Below are positions 6,565 to 16,644 of a stretch of 34,881 nt of DNA, piece by piece. The translations under genes and the position numbers were made by a program. The stretch is from Bacteroidales bacterium (lineage in GTDB: Bacteria > Bacteroidota > Bacteroidia > Bacteroidales > UBA932): NCBI GenBank assembly GCA_017519865.1, contig JAFWRQ010000025.1, positions 1-34,881 on the forward strand, in the 5' to 3' direction. A model generated the notes under the pieces. It was not told the DNA's origin. It saw only the letters and a list, made by a program, of their open reading frames with translations, and made no database searches. Position 1 is the stretch's first letter. Each line of letters starts with the position of its first letter.

Positions 6565-6585
6565 TATATCACAACCAATGTCTTT

Positions 6586-9500
6586 ATGAAAAGAATCGTA
6601 ACAAAACTCGTGGGCATCATGCTTCTCAGCCTGGTGACCACCGCTGTGTCCGCTCAAAACGGATATCAGGTCAAGGGTGTAGTTACTGATGCCTTGGGTC
6701 CTGTCATCGGTGCGACCGTCATCGAGCAGGGTACCACCAACGGTACCACGACAGGCATCGACGGTGACTTCATCCTTAACGTTGCCAGTGCCAACTCGAC
6801 GATCGAAGTCAGTTGCATCGGCTACGCCACGCAGACTTTCAAGGCTTCCGAGGTGCCTGCAACCATCCATCTCGAGGAGGACAGCGAGTTCCTCGACGAG
6901 GTGGTCGTCATCGGCTACGGTACGGTCAAGAAGAGCGACCTCACAGGTTCGGTCTCGACCGTCAAGGCCGATCAGCTTACGAAAGGTGTCGCAACTTCGC
7001 CTACTACCCTGCTCCAGGGTAAGAGCGCAGGTGTCGTAGTCACTTCAGGCGACGGCGCTCCTGGCTCTGGCAACACGATCCGTATCCGTGGCGGCTCTTC
7101 ACTGAAAGCCAACAACGACCCTCTGATCGTTATTGACGGTCTTCCCATCTCTGAAGTCGGCATCACCGGTGTCGCCGACCAGCTCTCTTCGATCAACCCG
7201 AGCGATATCGAGTCGTTCACCGTCCTCAAGGATGCATCTGCTACCGCAATCTTCGGTAGCCGTGCTTCCAACGGTGTTATCATCATCACCACCAAGAAGG
7301 GTTCGAAGTTTGACAACTCCGTCCACGTAGACTTCGACTTCACGGGCTCTGTCAGCCAGAACACCAAATATGTCGACGTCCTGACTGGAGACGAAATCCG
7401 TGCCTTGATGGCGAAGCGTTACGGCACTGACAGCGATGCTTATGCGCTGCTCGGCAGCGCCAACACCGACTGGCAGAAAGAGATCTTCCAACTTGCACGC
7501 ACCCTCGAGGGCAATGTTTCTGTAACTGGAAAGGTAGGCAAGACCAATGACTTTTATATGCCTTACCGCTTGTCCTTGGGTTATCACAACCAGGATGGTA
7601 CCCTCAAGACCTCCAATCTTGCACGCGAGACCCTGGCCATGAGCCTCACTCCCACCCTGCTTGACGAACACCTCACCGTGAACCTCAATGCCAAAGGAAT
7701 GAATATGGACAACCGTTTCGCCAATACAGGCGCCATCGGAGCCGCGGTCAAATACGACCCTACCAAGCCTGTGTATGACAACAACGGTCTGAACGGTTAC
7801 AGCTGGTGGAATTACGGCAAGGGCACTTTCACCGTGGACAACTGTAACACTATGGCCGGCCAGAACCCTATGGCATTGTTGAACGACTTCGTAGACTATG
7901 CCAACGCAAAGAGGTTCGTCGGCAACGCCCAGTTCGACTACAAGCTGCACGGTTTCGAAGACCTGAGATTCAACCTTAATCTCGGTATCGACTACTCCAG
8001 GTCCAACGAGACCATCGATGTCGCCCCCGACACCGAGCAGTCAATGCACAGCACTGCACAGCAGGCTAACAACCACGCTTCAGGTTATCACCAGAACAAG
8101 ACGCAGACCAAGAACGACCAGACTCTCGAGTTCTACACGGACTACAGTCACGATTTCGACGGACACTTCATCGACCTGATGGCCGGATATTCATGGTCTC
8201 ATTATTATTACGAGAACTTCTCCGAGACCTTCAAGGCTGACGGCACCTCCAAAAGTGATGCATCTTACTATCTGTCGAATCCTTATACTTTCAAGACGGA
8301 GTACTTCCTGGTTTCTTTCTTCGGAAGGGTCAATTACAGTTACAGCGACCGTTATCTGATCACTGCTACCCTTCGCCGTGACGGAACTTCGAGGTTTGCC
8401 AACAACAAGTGGGGTCTTTTCCCTTCGGTTGCTGTCAGCTGGAACATAAAGAACGAGCCTTTTATGGGCGACGCCAGCGCGCTTTCCGCCCTCAAGCTCC
8501 GTGCTTCCTGGGGCCAGACAGGTCAGCAGGACCTCAACGCGGGAAACTATCCTTCCCTCGCCACTTATACTTATAACACCGACGCCAGCATGTTCATCTT
8601 CGGCGACAAGGTCATCACTCCTATCACCCCCAACGGCTATAATGCCGACTTGAAGTGGGAGACCACGACGACCATCAATGCCGGACTCGACTGGGGTTTC
8701 TTCGGTGACCGTCTGTATGGCGCCTTCGACGTTTACAAACGCAATACCTTCGACCTCCTCAACTGGACTCCTGTCGCTGCAGGCGCCAACCTCACCAACT
8801 ACCTCAATGCCAACATCGGCGACCTTGAGAACCTGGGAGTCGAGATGGAAGTCAATGCCGTACCCGTGGAGACCAAGGACTGGAGCTGGACCCTCGGATT
8901 CAATGCCGCTTATAATAAGACGATCGTAACCCGTCTGACTTCGGATGACGAAAGGGAGGACTATTACGGCGTCGACACCGGCGGTATCTCCGGCGGTTCG
9001 GGCAACACCGTCCAGGTCCACCAGACCGGACAGGCTCCCAGCTCGTTCTACGTGTACAAACAGATCTACGACACTGCCGGCAATCCTATCGAGGGTGCTT
9101 ACGTCGACCTCAACAATGACGGTGTGACCGATGCCAAGGACAAGTACTGCTTCCACAAGGCGGCTCCGGACTGGACCTTCGGCTTCAACACCCAGTTGTC
9201 TTGGAAGCAGTGGACCCTTGCTGCAAGCGCACATGCCAATGTGGGCAATTATGTCTACAACAACGTGATGAGTGATGGTGACCTTCTCACCGACCTTACC
9301 ACCAACGGCTTCGTGAACAACCGCTACAAGACTGCGGAGGCCCACAATTTCAACAACTACGCCCAGTACTGGTCAGATATGTACGTGACCAACGCCTCTT
9401 TCCTGAAGCTTGACAACATAACCCTTCAGTACAGCTTCTCAAATCTCTTTAAGGTGGGTGAGCGCGGTATTGGTGGCAGTATCTTCACGACCGTCAACAA

Positions 9501-9615
9501 TGTCGCCTGTTTGACTGGATACAAGGGTATCGATCCCGAGATCTTCAACGGCATTGACAATAACATGTATCCTCGTCCCCGCACCTATATCCTTGGTGTG
9601 AAATTCAATTTCTAA
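6586..9615 (+). CDS. susC: SusC-like TonB-dependent outer-membrane transporter
   Basis: A 1009-residue outer-membrane barrel importing oligosaccharides using TonB energy. It has a cleavable signal peptide (cleavage near VSAQ), an N-terminal carboxypeptidase-regulatory-like domain (about 28-100: VKGVVTDALG, GATVIEQG), and a TonB-interacting segment DEVVVIGYGT starting at D104. A plug follows (SVSTVKADQL, LLQGKSAGVVV, IRIRGGSS, VIDGLP), then a long beta-barrel ending in aromatic F (VKFNF), as is usual for outer-membrane insertion. It is followed 12 bp later by susD. The neighbours (GH13 enzymes, GH97, MalQ) make starch or maltodextrin the likely cargo. The length matches typical SusC proteins. 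Confidence 0.95.
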   Translation: MKRIVTKLVGIMLLSLVTTAVSAQNGYQVKGVVTDALGPVIGATVIEQGTTNGTTTGIDGDFILNVASANSTIEVSCIGYATQTFKASEVPATIHLEEDSEFLDEVVVIGYGTVKKSDLTGSVSTVKADQLTKGVATSPTTLLQGKSAGVVVTSGDGAPGSGNTIRIRGGSSLKANNDPLIVIDGLPISEVGITGVADQLSSINPSDIESFTVLKDASATAIFGSRASNGVIIITTKKGSKFDNSVHVDFDFTGSVSQNTKYVDVLTGDEIRALMAKRYGTDSDAYALLGSANTDWQKEIFQLARTLEGNVSVTGKVGKTNDFYMPYRLSLGYHNQDGTLKTSNLARETLAMSLTPTLLDEHLTVNLNAKGMNMDNRFANTGAIGAAVKYDPTKPVYDNNGLNGYSWWNYGKGTFTVDNCNTMAGQNPMALLNDFVDYANAKRFVGNAQFDYKLHGFEDLRFNLNLGIDYSRSNETIDVAPDTEQSMHSTAQQANNHASGYHQNKTQTKNDQTLEFYTDYSHDFDGHFIDLMAGYSWSHYYYENFSETFKADGTSKSDASYYLSNPYTFKTEYFLVSFFGRVNYSYSDRYLITATLRRDGTSRFANNKWGLFPSVAVSWNIKNEPFMGDASALSALKLRASWGQTGQQDLNAGNYPSLATYTYNTDASMFIFGDKVITPITPNGYNADLKWETTTTINAGLDWGFFGDRLYGAFDVYKRNTFDLLNWTPVAAGANLTNYLNANIGDLENLGVEMEVNAVPVETKDWSWTLGFNAAYNKTIVTRLTSDDEREDYYGVDTGGISGGSGNTVQVHQTGQAPSSFYVYKQIYDTAGNPIEGAYVDLNNDGVTDAKDKYCFHKAAPDWTFGFNTQLSWKQWTLAASAHANVGNYVYNNVMSDGDLLTDLTTNGFVNNRYKTAEAHNFNNYAQYWSDMYVTNASFLKLDNITLQYSFSNLFKVGERGIGGSIFTTVNNVACLTGYKGIDPEIFNGIDNNMYPRPRTYILGVKFNF

Positions 9616-9627
9616 TTCTGACACGGT

Positions 9628-11223
9628 ATGAAAAAGATTTTAAACATATTTATCACAGCTGTCGCACTTGTCGCGGCTTGCTCGCTTTCTTCTTGTGTCG
9701 GTGACCTTGATGTAACCCCTATAGATCCCAATACCGTGCTCCCTGAGGATGTGTTGAAAGACCAGGATGCATTCACCAGCCTGCTCGCCAAGTGCTACCA
9801 GGGACTTGCCTGCTCATCGTCCAGCGGTGAGAATGGAAATCCCGACATGTACGGTATCGACGGCGGTTTCGGCCAGTATATGAGGGCTCTTGTGAATACA
9901 GAGGAACTTCCTACCGACATTATAACCTGCTGCTGGAATGACGGTAATCTTTTCGATGTCCACAATATGTCGTGGAATGCATCCAACGAATTCGTGCTCA
10001 GCATGTACTATAGGATTTTCTTCCAGATAGGCCTCTGCAATGAATTCATACGCCAGTCCAACTCAACGGAAATCACCGGATACACCCTTAAGAATGCATA
10101 CATCGCCGAGGCGCGCGCCTTGAGGCTCCTCAGCTGGTATCATGCCATCGATATGTTTGGCAACGTTCCTTTCTCCGACGAGAACTCAAGCGTCGGTTCT
10201 CTTGGTGGTGACCGCATCGAGAGGGCGGATCTCTTCGACTGGATGGAGAATGAAGCCAATGACCTTCTCTCCGGGAGCGACCTTGCAGAGCCCGGCAAGA
10301 ATGAATACGGCCGCGCCGACAAGGGCATGGTCCAGATGATCCTTGCTAAACTCTATCTAAATGCTGAGATTTGGAAAGGTAGTGCAATGTATGACAAATG
10401 TGCGGCCGTGTGCGAGAAAATCATCAGCGAGTATCCTCTTCACAGCACTTACACCGATCTCTTCAGCGCCGACAATCACCTTTTCAGCGCCAACACCACC
10501 TATAAAGGTGACGAGATCATCTTCCTTTCTCCTCAGGACGGCGACCTGATCCACTCCTGGGGCTCTACCAACTTCCTTGTTTTTGCCAGCACCTGGGCAG
10601 TTACAGGCGACCCCGACCGGACGATGGACGTCAATGAAGTCGGCATTTCTTCCGGTTGGTCCGGACTCAGCCTTACCGGTGCCTTCACCAGCAAGTTCGA
10701 GAGCTCGGATGCACGTGCAACCTTCTTCAAGGGCGGATTCGAGCAATACATCGACTATCTGCGCGGCCCTAATGGTGAGTCGAACGGTTGGAAGTCGATG
10801 AAGTTCAGGAATATCAACCACGATGGTTCAGCTGCAAAGGCTCAAGGTTTCGTGGATACCGACTTCCCGATCTTCCGCAGCGCCGACGCTTACCTGATGT
10901 ATGCAGAGTGCGCAGCACGCGGACAGGCTGACAAGACCAAGGGCCAAAACTACCTCAATGCCGTCCGCAGCCGCGCCGGCGTGGGTAACATCGACCTCAC
11001 TCTATCCAATATCATCGACGAGCGCGGACGTGAGCTTTATCTTGAAGGTTTCCGCCGTCAGGATCTCATCCGGTTCGGCCTCTTCACCACCTCTGATTAC
11101 CTTTGGGAATTCAAGGGCGGCGTACAGAACGGCCAGGCCGTCGACTCCCACTATAACCTCTATCCGATCAGCCCCGGTGAGCTCAATGCCAACAGCAAGC
11201 TTATCCAGAACCCCGGATACTAA
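9628..11223 (+). CDS. susD: SusD-like surface glycan-binding lipoprotein
   Basis: A 531-residue RagB/SusD protein that caps the SusC barrel and binds glycan. The lipobox SLSSC gives lipidated Cys23, followed by acidic residues (VGDLD), consistent with surface export. The N-terminal helical region includes NAYIAEARALRLLSWYHAIDMFG, the usual SusD TPR signature (shown here only as evidence of the fold). The C-terminus has RGRELYLEGFRRQDLIRFG and a final NPGY. It lies between susC and the SusE/F-like gene, 15 bp from the latter. The order C-D-E matches the classical Sus locus. Starch as ligand is inferred from the operon. Confidence 0.95.
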   Translation: MKKILNIFITAVALVAACSLSSCVGDLDVTPIDPNTVLPEDVLKDQDAFTSLLAKCYQGLACSSSSGENGNPDMYGIDGGFGQYMRALVNTEELPTDIITCCWNDGNLFDVHNMSWNASNEFVLSMYYRIFFQIGLCNEFIRQSNSTEITGYTLKNAYIAEARALRLLSWYHAIDMFGNVPFSDENSSVGSLGGDRIERADLFDWMENEANDLLSGSDLAEPGKNEYGRADKGMVQMILAKLYLNAEIWKGSAMYDKCAAVCEKIISEYPLHSTYTDLFSADNHLFSANTTYKGDEIIFLSPQDGDLIHSWGSTNFLVFASTWAVTGDPDRTMDVNEVGISSGWSGLSLTGAFTSKFESSDARATFFKGGFEQYIDYLRGPNGESNGWKSMKFRNINHDGSAAKAQGFVDTDFPIFRSADAYLMYAECAARGQADKTKGQNYLNAVRSRAGVGNIDLTLSNIIDERGRELYLEGFRRQDLIRFGLFTTSDYLWEFKGGVQNGQAVDSHYNLYPISPGELNANSKLIQNPGY

Positions 11224-11238
11224 TAAGGAGACTGCAAT

Positions 11239-14200
11239 ATGAAAAAGATTCTTTATTCATTTCTCTTGATGGCGGCCGGCTTATTCGCCGCATCATGTGA
11301 ACAGGCTCATATTGAAGAGATATTCAACCCCGCAGCGGTCAACGTCCAGACTCTCGGAGTTATTCCCGGAGCGGTCCTGGATTCTGAAGGAGCGGCACTG
11401 ACCACTACTTTCAATGCTGTGGACTTCAAGATACCTGTAGCTTCTACATACACCCTTTATGCTTCTGCTTCGTCCGACATGTCGGACCGCAAAAAGGTTT
11501 CTGCATCTATCAAGCTGGATGAGAATCGCGAAACCGGTACGATCACTTTGCTGCAGAAAGATCTCAATTCTCTGGTTTACAACCTCGGAGGAGAGGCTGA
11601 CGTTCCTTTTACAATCTATTTCCAACTGGCGGCTGCCATAGTCAATGACAAGAGTGCGGCAATTGCCGTTACCGAGCAGCTCTCCAATATCGTGTCTGCG
11701 GAATTTACTCCGTACAGCACTGTTATCAGGGATGTCGACCTGTATGATCATGTCTGGGCTATCGGTGCCAGTTCCATGATGGGTGGCTGGAGTCACGATA
11801 AGGTGTTCCAGTTCCTTTATGATTACGGCAAGACCGGCGACACATTTACTGGCCTGCTGGACTTCGGTGAAGACCATAGCGAAAACCAGTTCAAGTTCAC
11901 AGGTGCAGCCAGTTGGGACGACGCTACCGGAAACTGGGGTGTCGCTGCTGACCAGGAAGAAGCAGAGCCTGCCAGCCTCCAGCTCGAGAATGGTTCAAGC
12001 ACCAATATCACCCACTATACCGAGAAACGCTACTATGCATTCTCGCTCAACACCACATCTCTCGTCCTTACCAAGCTCTACAGCTTCGACAACATAGGTA
12101 TCGTCGGTGCATTCAACGGCTGGAACGCCGCAGATGCCAACATGAAGATGACCTACAATGCGTATATGAACCGCTTCTGGATCGATCAGACCTTCTCCGA
12201 GGCCACGGAGCTCAAGTTCACCTGTGACGACGACTGGGGCCTCAACTGGGGTGGTTCCAACGGTGAAACCGCTCCCGGCGGAGACAATATCGCCGTCGAT
12301 CCCGGTTCATATCGTATCTACATCGACCTCAATAAGGGTCAGTATGAGTTCAGCGCATCAATGTACGGCAAGGACGAACCTACAGGAGACGATACTCCCG
12401 ACGAGCCCGTAGCTTATGAAGGCTGGGGTGTTGTCGGCACCATCAACGATTGGGGTGGCTCCCCTGATGTCCATATGACCGTAATGGGTGATTTCTGGGT
12501 AGCCAAGGGTGTCAGCATCACTGCCCAAGACCAGTTCAAGTTCCGCAAGGATGAGGATTGGGGTGTCAACATCGGTGCTGCCGGCGACGTCGAGCCGTTC
12601 ATTGTCACCGTGGGTAATAAATATGAAGGTGTTGCAGGCGGTAAGAACCTCGGTGTTCCCGCCGACGGCAAATATGACCTCTATGTTAATCCTGATGCTT
12701 CAACATTCTACGTAATGGCAGAAGGTGAGGTCCCCGGAGAACTTGCAACCTGGGGCGTCGTAGGCACCATAAATGGATGGGGCAGTTCCGCCGACCTGGC
12801 GATGACCGTTGAAAACGGTATGCTTGTACGCAAGAACGTAGCCCTGACCACAGATGACCAGATCAAGGTACGCTTCCAGAACGACTGGGATGTCAACCGT
12901 GGTGCTCCCGGTAGTGTAGAGCCATTCATTATGGGCAAGGACGCTATCCAGGCTGTTCCAAATGGAAAGAACCTCGGTGTGGCGGAAAACGGAGAATATG
13001 ATGTATGGTACGACGAGGGTAACGAAATCCTCTTCGTGGTGCCTGCCGGAGAAGCTCTCGAATATTGGGGAGTTGTAGGCAACCTTACCAACTGGGGCGG
13101 TGATCCTGACTTCATCATGTACAAGGAAGGCGACTTCTATGTACGCAGGGGTATAGAATTCACCACAGAACATCAGTTCAAGATCCGCTTCAGTAGTGAC
13201 TGGACCGTCAATCGTGGAGCCCCCGGTGATGTTGAGCCGTTCGTTGTCGAGGCTAACTCTGTGGTTGATGCTTCTCAGAATGGCAAGAATCTCGGTGTCG
13301 CTGAAGCCGGCAGTTACGATGTCTGGTATGACGCAACCAACGAGAAACTGTACGTAATGACAAATGGAACCGCACCTGCCGATGCGACGGAACCCGAAGA
13401 ACCGGAGCCTACAGCTCCTAACAGTTGGGGTATCGTAGGCGAAATGACGGAATGGGCAGACAATGCTGACATTGCTATGACCAAAGAGGGTGTCTGGTTC
13501 TATGCTACCGGCGTCAATCTCGGAGGTGGCCAGCAATGGAAGATTCGCGGAGACGGAGCGTGGACGTTCAACCGTGGTGCATCGGGCGACGTCGAGCCGT
13601 ATGAGATGACTGTTGGCGAGGGTCTGTCCGTCGTACAAGGTGGAAAGAATCTTTCCGTTGCCGAGAGCGGTACCTATGACGTGTACTATAACTCTGCCGA
13701 CGAGATGCTCTACGTTATGACGGAAGGCAGCAAACCCGACGGTTTCCGCGTTTTTGGCGATTATATCTTTGCCATCGGCGGAGATACCGGTTGGAGCGGA
13801 ACATATCCTCTGCGCAGCAGTGTCACTGATGGAAGCAATACCGGTGTCTACAAGGGATTCGGCTGGCTGAGCGCTGAGTTCAAGTTCAAACCGAATGCAG
13901 ACAACTGGGAGGGTGACTGGGAGTTTGACAGCGAGGGCAAGATTGCCGACATTGCCGACGGCCCCAACTGTCCTGCTCCGGAGACTGCAGGTTATTATAT
14001 GATCGAGGTCGACCTCAACACCATGACATTTAAGTTGACCCTGATCAATTCCATCGGTATCATCGGACCAGCTCAGGATGGAGGATGGGACACCGATACG
14101 GATATGACCTACGATTCTGAGACCGGTGCCTGGACAGCCACTGTCACACTTGCTTCCGACAACATGAAATTCCGGGCCAACGATGCTTGGGATATCAATT

Positions 14201-14328
14201 GGGGTGGAAGCCTCGATGCCCTGACTCAAGGTGGTGGTGATATCGCCGTTGAGGCTGGTACCTACACCATCCACCTTTATGCTTGGTGCGATGGCAAGGC
14301 CTACGCAAAAATGACAAAGTCAGAATAA
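11239..14328 (+). CDS. Very large SusE/F-like starch-binding lipoprotein with about eight tandem binding modules
   Basis: A 1029-residue surface lipoprotein (lipobox AASC, Cys20, then acidic EQAHIEE). Residues about 22-160 match the SusE N-terminal domain. SusF/SusE-type modules begin near residues 165, 285, 395, 505, 610, 730, 835 and 939. The four from 395 to 834 are close copies, each opening with WG(V/I)VG and containing VEP(F/Y), GKNL and Y-D-(V/L) motifs; modules at 505 and 610 are identical at about half of positions by eye. A Pro/Glu/Thr-rich linker precedes the module at 730. The classical SusE and SusF proteins carry two and three modules, so this protein could do the work of both. 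It is followed by a terminator. Starch binding is inferred from family and context. Confidence 0.9.
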   Translation: MKKILYSFLLMAAGLFAASCEQAHIEEIFNPAAVNVQTLGVIPGAVLDSEGAALTTTFNAVDFKIPVASTYTLYASASSDMSDRKKVSASIKLDENRETGTITLLQKDLNSLVYNLGGEADVPFTIYFQLAAAIVNDKSAAIAVTEQLSNIVSAEFTPYSTVIRDVDLYDHVWAIGASSMMGGWSHDKVFQFLYDYGKTGDTFTGLLDFGEDHSENQFKFTGAASWDDATGNWGVAADQEEAEPASLQLENGSSTNITHYTEKRYYAFSLNTTSLVLTKLYSFDNIGIVGAFNGWNAADANMKMTYNAYMNRFWIDQTFSEATELKFTCDDDWGLNWGGSNGETAPGGDNIAVDPGSYRIYIDLNKGQYEFSASMYGKDEPTGDDTPDEPVAYEGWGVVGTINDWGGSPDVHMTVMGDFWVAKGVSITAQDQFKFRKDEDWGVNIGAAGDVEPFIVTVGNKYEGVAGGKNLGVPADGKYDLYVNPDASTFYVMAEGEVPGELATWGVVGTINGWGSSADLAMTVENGMLVRKNVALTTDDQIKVRFQNDWDVNRGAPGSVEPFIMGKDAIQAVPNGKNLGVAENGEYDVWYDEGNEILFVVPAGEALEYWGVVGNLTNWGGDPDFIMYKEGDFYVRRGIEFTTEHQFKIRFSSDWTVNRGAPGDVEPFVVEANSVVDASQNGKNLGVAEAGSYDVWYDATNEKLYVMTNGTAPADATEPEEPEPTAPNSWGIVGEMTEWADNADIAMTKEGVWFYATGVNLGGGQQWKIRGDGAWTFNRGASGDVEPYEMTVGEGLSVVQGGKNLSVAESGTYDVYYNSADEMLYVMTEGSKPDGFRVFGDYIFAIGGDTGWSGTYPLRSSVTDGSNTGVYKGFGWLSAEFKFKPNADNWEGDWEFDSEGKIADIADGPNCPAPETAGYYMIEVDLNTMTFKLTLINSIGIIGPAQDGGWDTDTDMTYDSETGAWTATVTLASDNMKFRANDAWDINWGGSLDALTQGGGDIAVEAGTYTIHLYAWCDGKAYAKMTKSE

Positions 14329-14340
14329 ACTCCTGTTTTA

Positions 14341-14370
14341 CCGGGAGCCTTTGACCGGGCTCCCGGTTTT
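14341..14370 (+). terminator. Intrinsic terminator between the SusE/F-like gene and the amylase gene
   Basis: CCGGGAGCC (14341-14349) pairs perfectly with GGCTCCCGG (14358-14366), with an 8-nt loop and TTTTCT after the stem. The amylase ATG follows 16 bp later and no new -7 element is visible. The likely effect is partial termination, so that binding and transport proteins are made in larger amounts than the enzymes. Confidence 0.85.
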
Positions 14371-14385
14371 CTAATTCCAGAAGCT

Positions 14386-16641
14386 ATGAGAAAGTTGATT
14401 ATCGGCATGTTGAGCGCGGTGCTGCTCGCCATTGCCTGCACCCACCCGGTTGACCCTGCAACCCTTTCCGTTTCGCCGGCTTCCATGTCCTTCGAAGCTG
14501 AAGGAGGTACTTCGCAGTCCCTTACCATTACCAGCAATTCCGACTGGACCCTGTCTGTCACGGAGAGCTGGCTGCATGTCAGTCCTGCCATGGGTAGCGG
14601 TAACGCAACCGTCAGCATCGTGGCCGATGTCAACAATGGCACGGAATCCCGCAGGGCTGCAATCAACGTCAATGGTGCTAAAACATTCACGGTTGACGTT
14701 ACACAGTCAGGTGTGGCCATTACTGATATCGTTCCCATTCCATCCTCTTTCGACGGCAATAAGCGCTCGTCGACGACGTATCAGCTGCTGATTTATTCCT
14801 TCGCGGACAGCGACAATGATGGTGTTGGAGACTTCAATGGAATCCGGAACCGTCTGGACTATCTGCATGACCTGGGAGTGACCGCGCTGTGGCTTTCTCC
14901 TGCACATCCCACCTCGTCTTATCACGCATATGACGTGAACGACTATTTCAAGGTCAATGATCTGTACGGCACGCAGGCTGATTTCGAGAATCTTGTCAAA
15001 GCCGCCCATGATAAGGGAATCAAGATCTATATGGACTTCGTGTTGAACCATAGCGGCAAAGGCAATGATTGGTTCAAGAGCGTACAAGCTGACCCCGAGA
15101 ACAGCCCGTACAAAGATTTCTATGTGCTCTCCAAGAACCCTTCCGCTGACGCAAGTGCCGGGAAGATAGACAATTATGGTGGAGGAAAGGATATAGGAAT
15201 GGGCGGATGGCATTCCCTCGGAGATGGTGACCTTGGCTACAAGGGCCGTCTGCATTTCAAGGTTCAGACCAACGGCGGTAAACCATACAAGGTGACTGTG
15301 ACCGAGACGGACGAAGCAGTCACCGGGAGCGTTTCGAACGCATCCCTATGGATATATGCTGGTAATCCCGGGAAGGATTATGCGATGAAGAAAACCGCCG
15401 ACAACGTTTTTGAACTGGTTGCGGACATCGACACCCCCTGGGGCTTCCTGGTCCGTACGGTCAGTGGCGGCAGCTGGCCCGATGGAAGCAAGTACGGCGG
15501 TGTGGCGGGTGCCAATACCATCACCTTTGACCAGCCTCTCACCCTGACTTCAAACAATGCCCAGGACATTACCTTTGGGGCTACGACTTATTATCTGGCG
15601 AGTTTTGACGCTTCGATGCCTGACCTCAATTATGGCCCGTACACTTCTTGCGAAGAGTCCGGCGCTTTCAAGTCCACCGTGGAAGCGGCAACAAAATGGA
15701 TGAACCTCGGCGTAGACGGTTTCCGCCTGGATGCCGTACTATGGATCTATCAGGCACAGATAAAGGCCAACCAGCGTTTTCTGGACCAGTGGTATCAGGC
15801 AGTGAACACCGCTTACAAGGCCATTCCAGGCCATGACGATGACATCTTCATGGTCGGTGAGGCGTGGGAAGGGCACGGGATAGAGAAGCAATACTACAAA
15901 GGACTTATCTCCAACTTTGAATTCGAGTATTTCGGTGCACTCACCAATGCGGTTAACAAAGGTTCTGGAGGAAGTTATGTCTCTGCGGTCTCTGGTTATA
16001 TACAGGACCACAAGAGTCAGCGTTCCGATGCCATCACTTCCATCTTTATGACCAATCACGATCAGGACCGCGCTGCAGAATCCTTCGGCAAGGATGTAGC
16101 TAAGGAGAAGCAGGCCGCAGCAATGCTTCTAAGTTCGGAAGGTAAACCCTTCATCTATCAGGGCGAAGAACTTGGTTATTGGGGCAAGACTGAGAAAGGC
16201 GACGCTTCCCGTCGTCAGCCGATGGCCTGGGACAAGAATCTTTCCGACCTGTGCAAATTCGGCCTGTCCGACAACCATAAGTCGGACCTGACAGATTACG
16301 ATATGGTTACAGCTTCCATCTCGGTGGAGGCCCAGGATTCGGACAAGAACAGCCTTCTGAACGTTTACAAGGCGTGGAACCGGGTACGTAACACCTATCC
16401 CGCGATGGCGGAGGGCACGATGACCGCCTCGTCGCTGAATGGCGGCGCTATCGCCTCGTGGTATATGACCTCCAGCGACGGAAAGAAGATGCTGGTCATA
16501 CATAACTGCGGTAACGCGGAGAAGAGGCTGGGTGTCGCTGACAGCATCTCCAAGCCTGTTGTTGTCCTTGGTACGGTCAAGGCCGAACGCAATACGTTGA
16601 TTATGCCTGGACATTCCTCAATAGTTTTTGATTTACAGTAG
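14386..16641 (+). CDS. susG: SusG-like outer-membrane alpha-amylase: BACON + GH13 with an inserted domain
   Basis: A 751-residue lipoprotein (lipobox AIAC, Cys18) hydrolysing alpha-1,4-glucan at the cell surface. Residues about 28-112 form a BACON domain (LSVSPASMSFEAEGG, TITSNSDWTLSV). The GH13 barrel starts near 130 (YQLLIYSFADSDNDGVGDFNG). Catalytic residues: nucleophile D449 in GFRLDAV, acid E492 in MVGEAWEG, D559 in TNHDQDR. A segment of roughly 110 residues (about 285-400) interrupts the barrel between the KDIGMGGWH region and FDASMPDLNYG. SusG carries CBM58 at the equivalent point, and this insert may be the same. The symbol is assigned by architecture and position. B. thetaiotaomicron SusG is shorter and, to my knowledge, lacks a BACON domain. 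Confidence 0.9.
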   Translation: MRKLIIGMLSAVLLAIACTHPVDPATLSVSPASMSFEAEGGTSQSLTITSNSDWTLSVTESWLHVSPAMGSGNATVSIVADVNNGTESRRAAINVNGAKTFTVDVTQSGVAITDIVPIPSSFDGNKRSSTTYQLLIYSFADSDNDGVGDFNGIRNRLDYLHDLGVTALWLSPAHPTSSYHAYDVNDYFKVNDLYGTQADFENLVKAAHDKGIKIYMDFVLNHSGKGNDWFKSVQADPENSPYKDFYVLSKNPSADASAGKIDNYGGGKDIGMGGWHSLGDGDLGYKGRLHFKVQTNGGKPYKVTVTETDEAVTGSVSNASLWIYAGNPGKDYAMKKTADNVFELVADIDTPWGFLVRTVSGGSWPDGSKYGGVAGANTITFDQPLTLTSNNAQDITFGATTYYLASFDASMPDLNYGPYTSCEESGAFKSTVEAATKWMNLGVDGFRLDAVLWIYQAQIKANQRFLDQWYQAVNTAYKAIPGHDDDIFMVGEAWEGHGIEKQYYKGLISNFEFEYFGALTNAVNKGSGGSYVSAVSGYIQDHKSQRSDAITSIFMTNHDQDRAAESFGKDVAKEKQAAAMLLSSEGKPFIYQGEELGYWGKTEKGDASRRQPMAWDKNLSDLCKFGLSDNHKSDLTDYDMVTASISVEAQDSDKNSLLNVYKAWNRVRNTYPAMAEGTMTASSLNGGAIASWYMTSSDGKKMLVIHNCGNAEKRLGVADSISKPVVVLGTVKAERNTLIMPGHSSIVFDLQ

Positions 16642-16644
16642 AAT

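Noticed and set aside
11239-14328. Adhesin or Ig-repeat surface protein instead of SusE/F
   Set aside because: The SusE-type N-terminus, the position after susD and the WG-VG...VEPF...GKNL module pattern fit SusF/SusE modules better.
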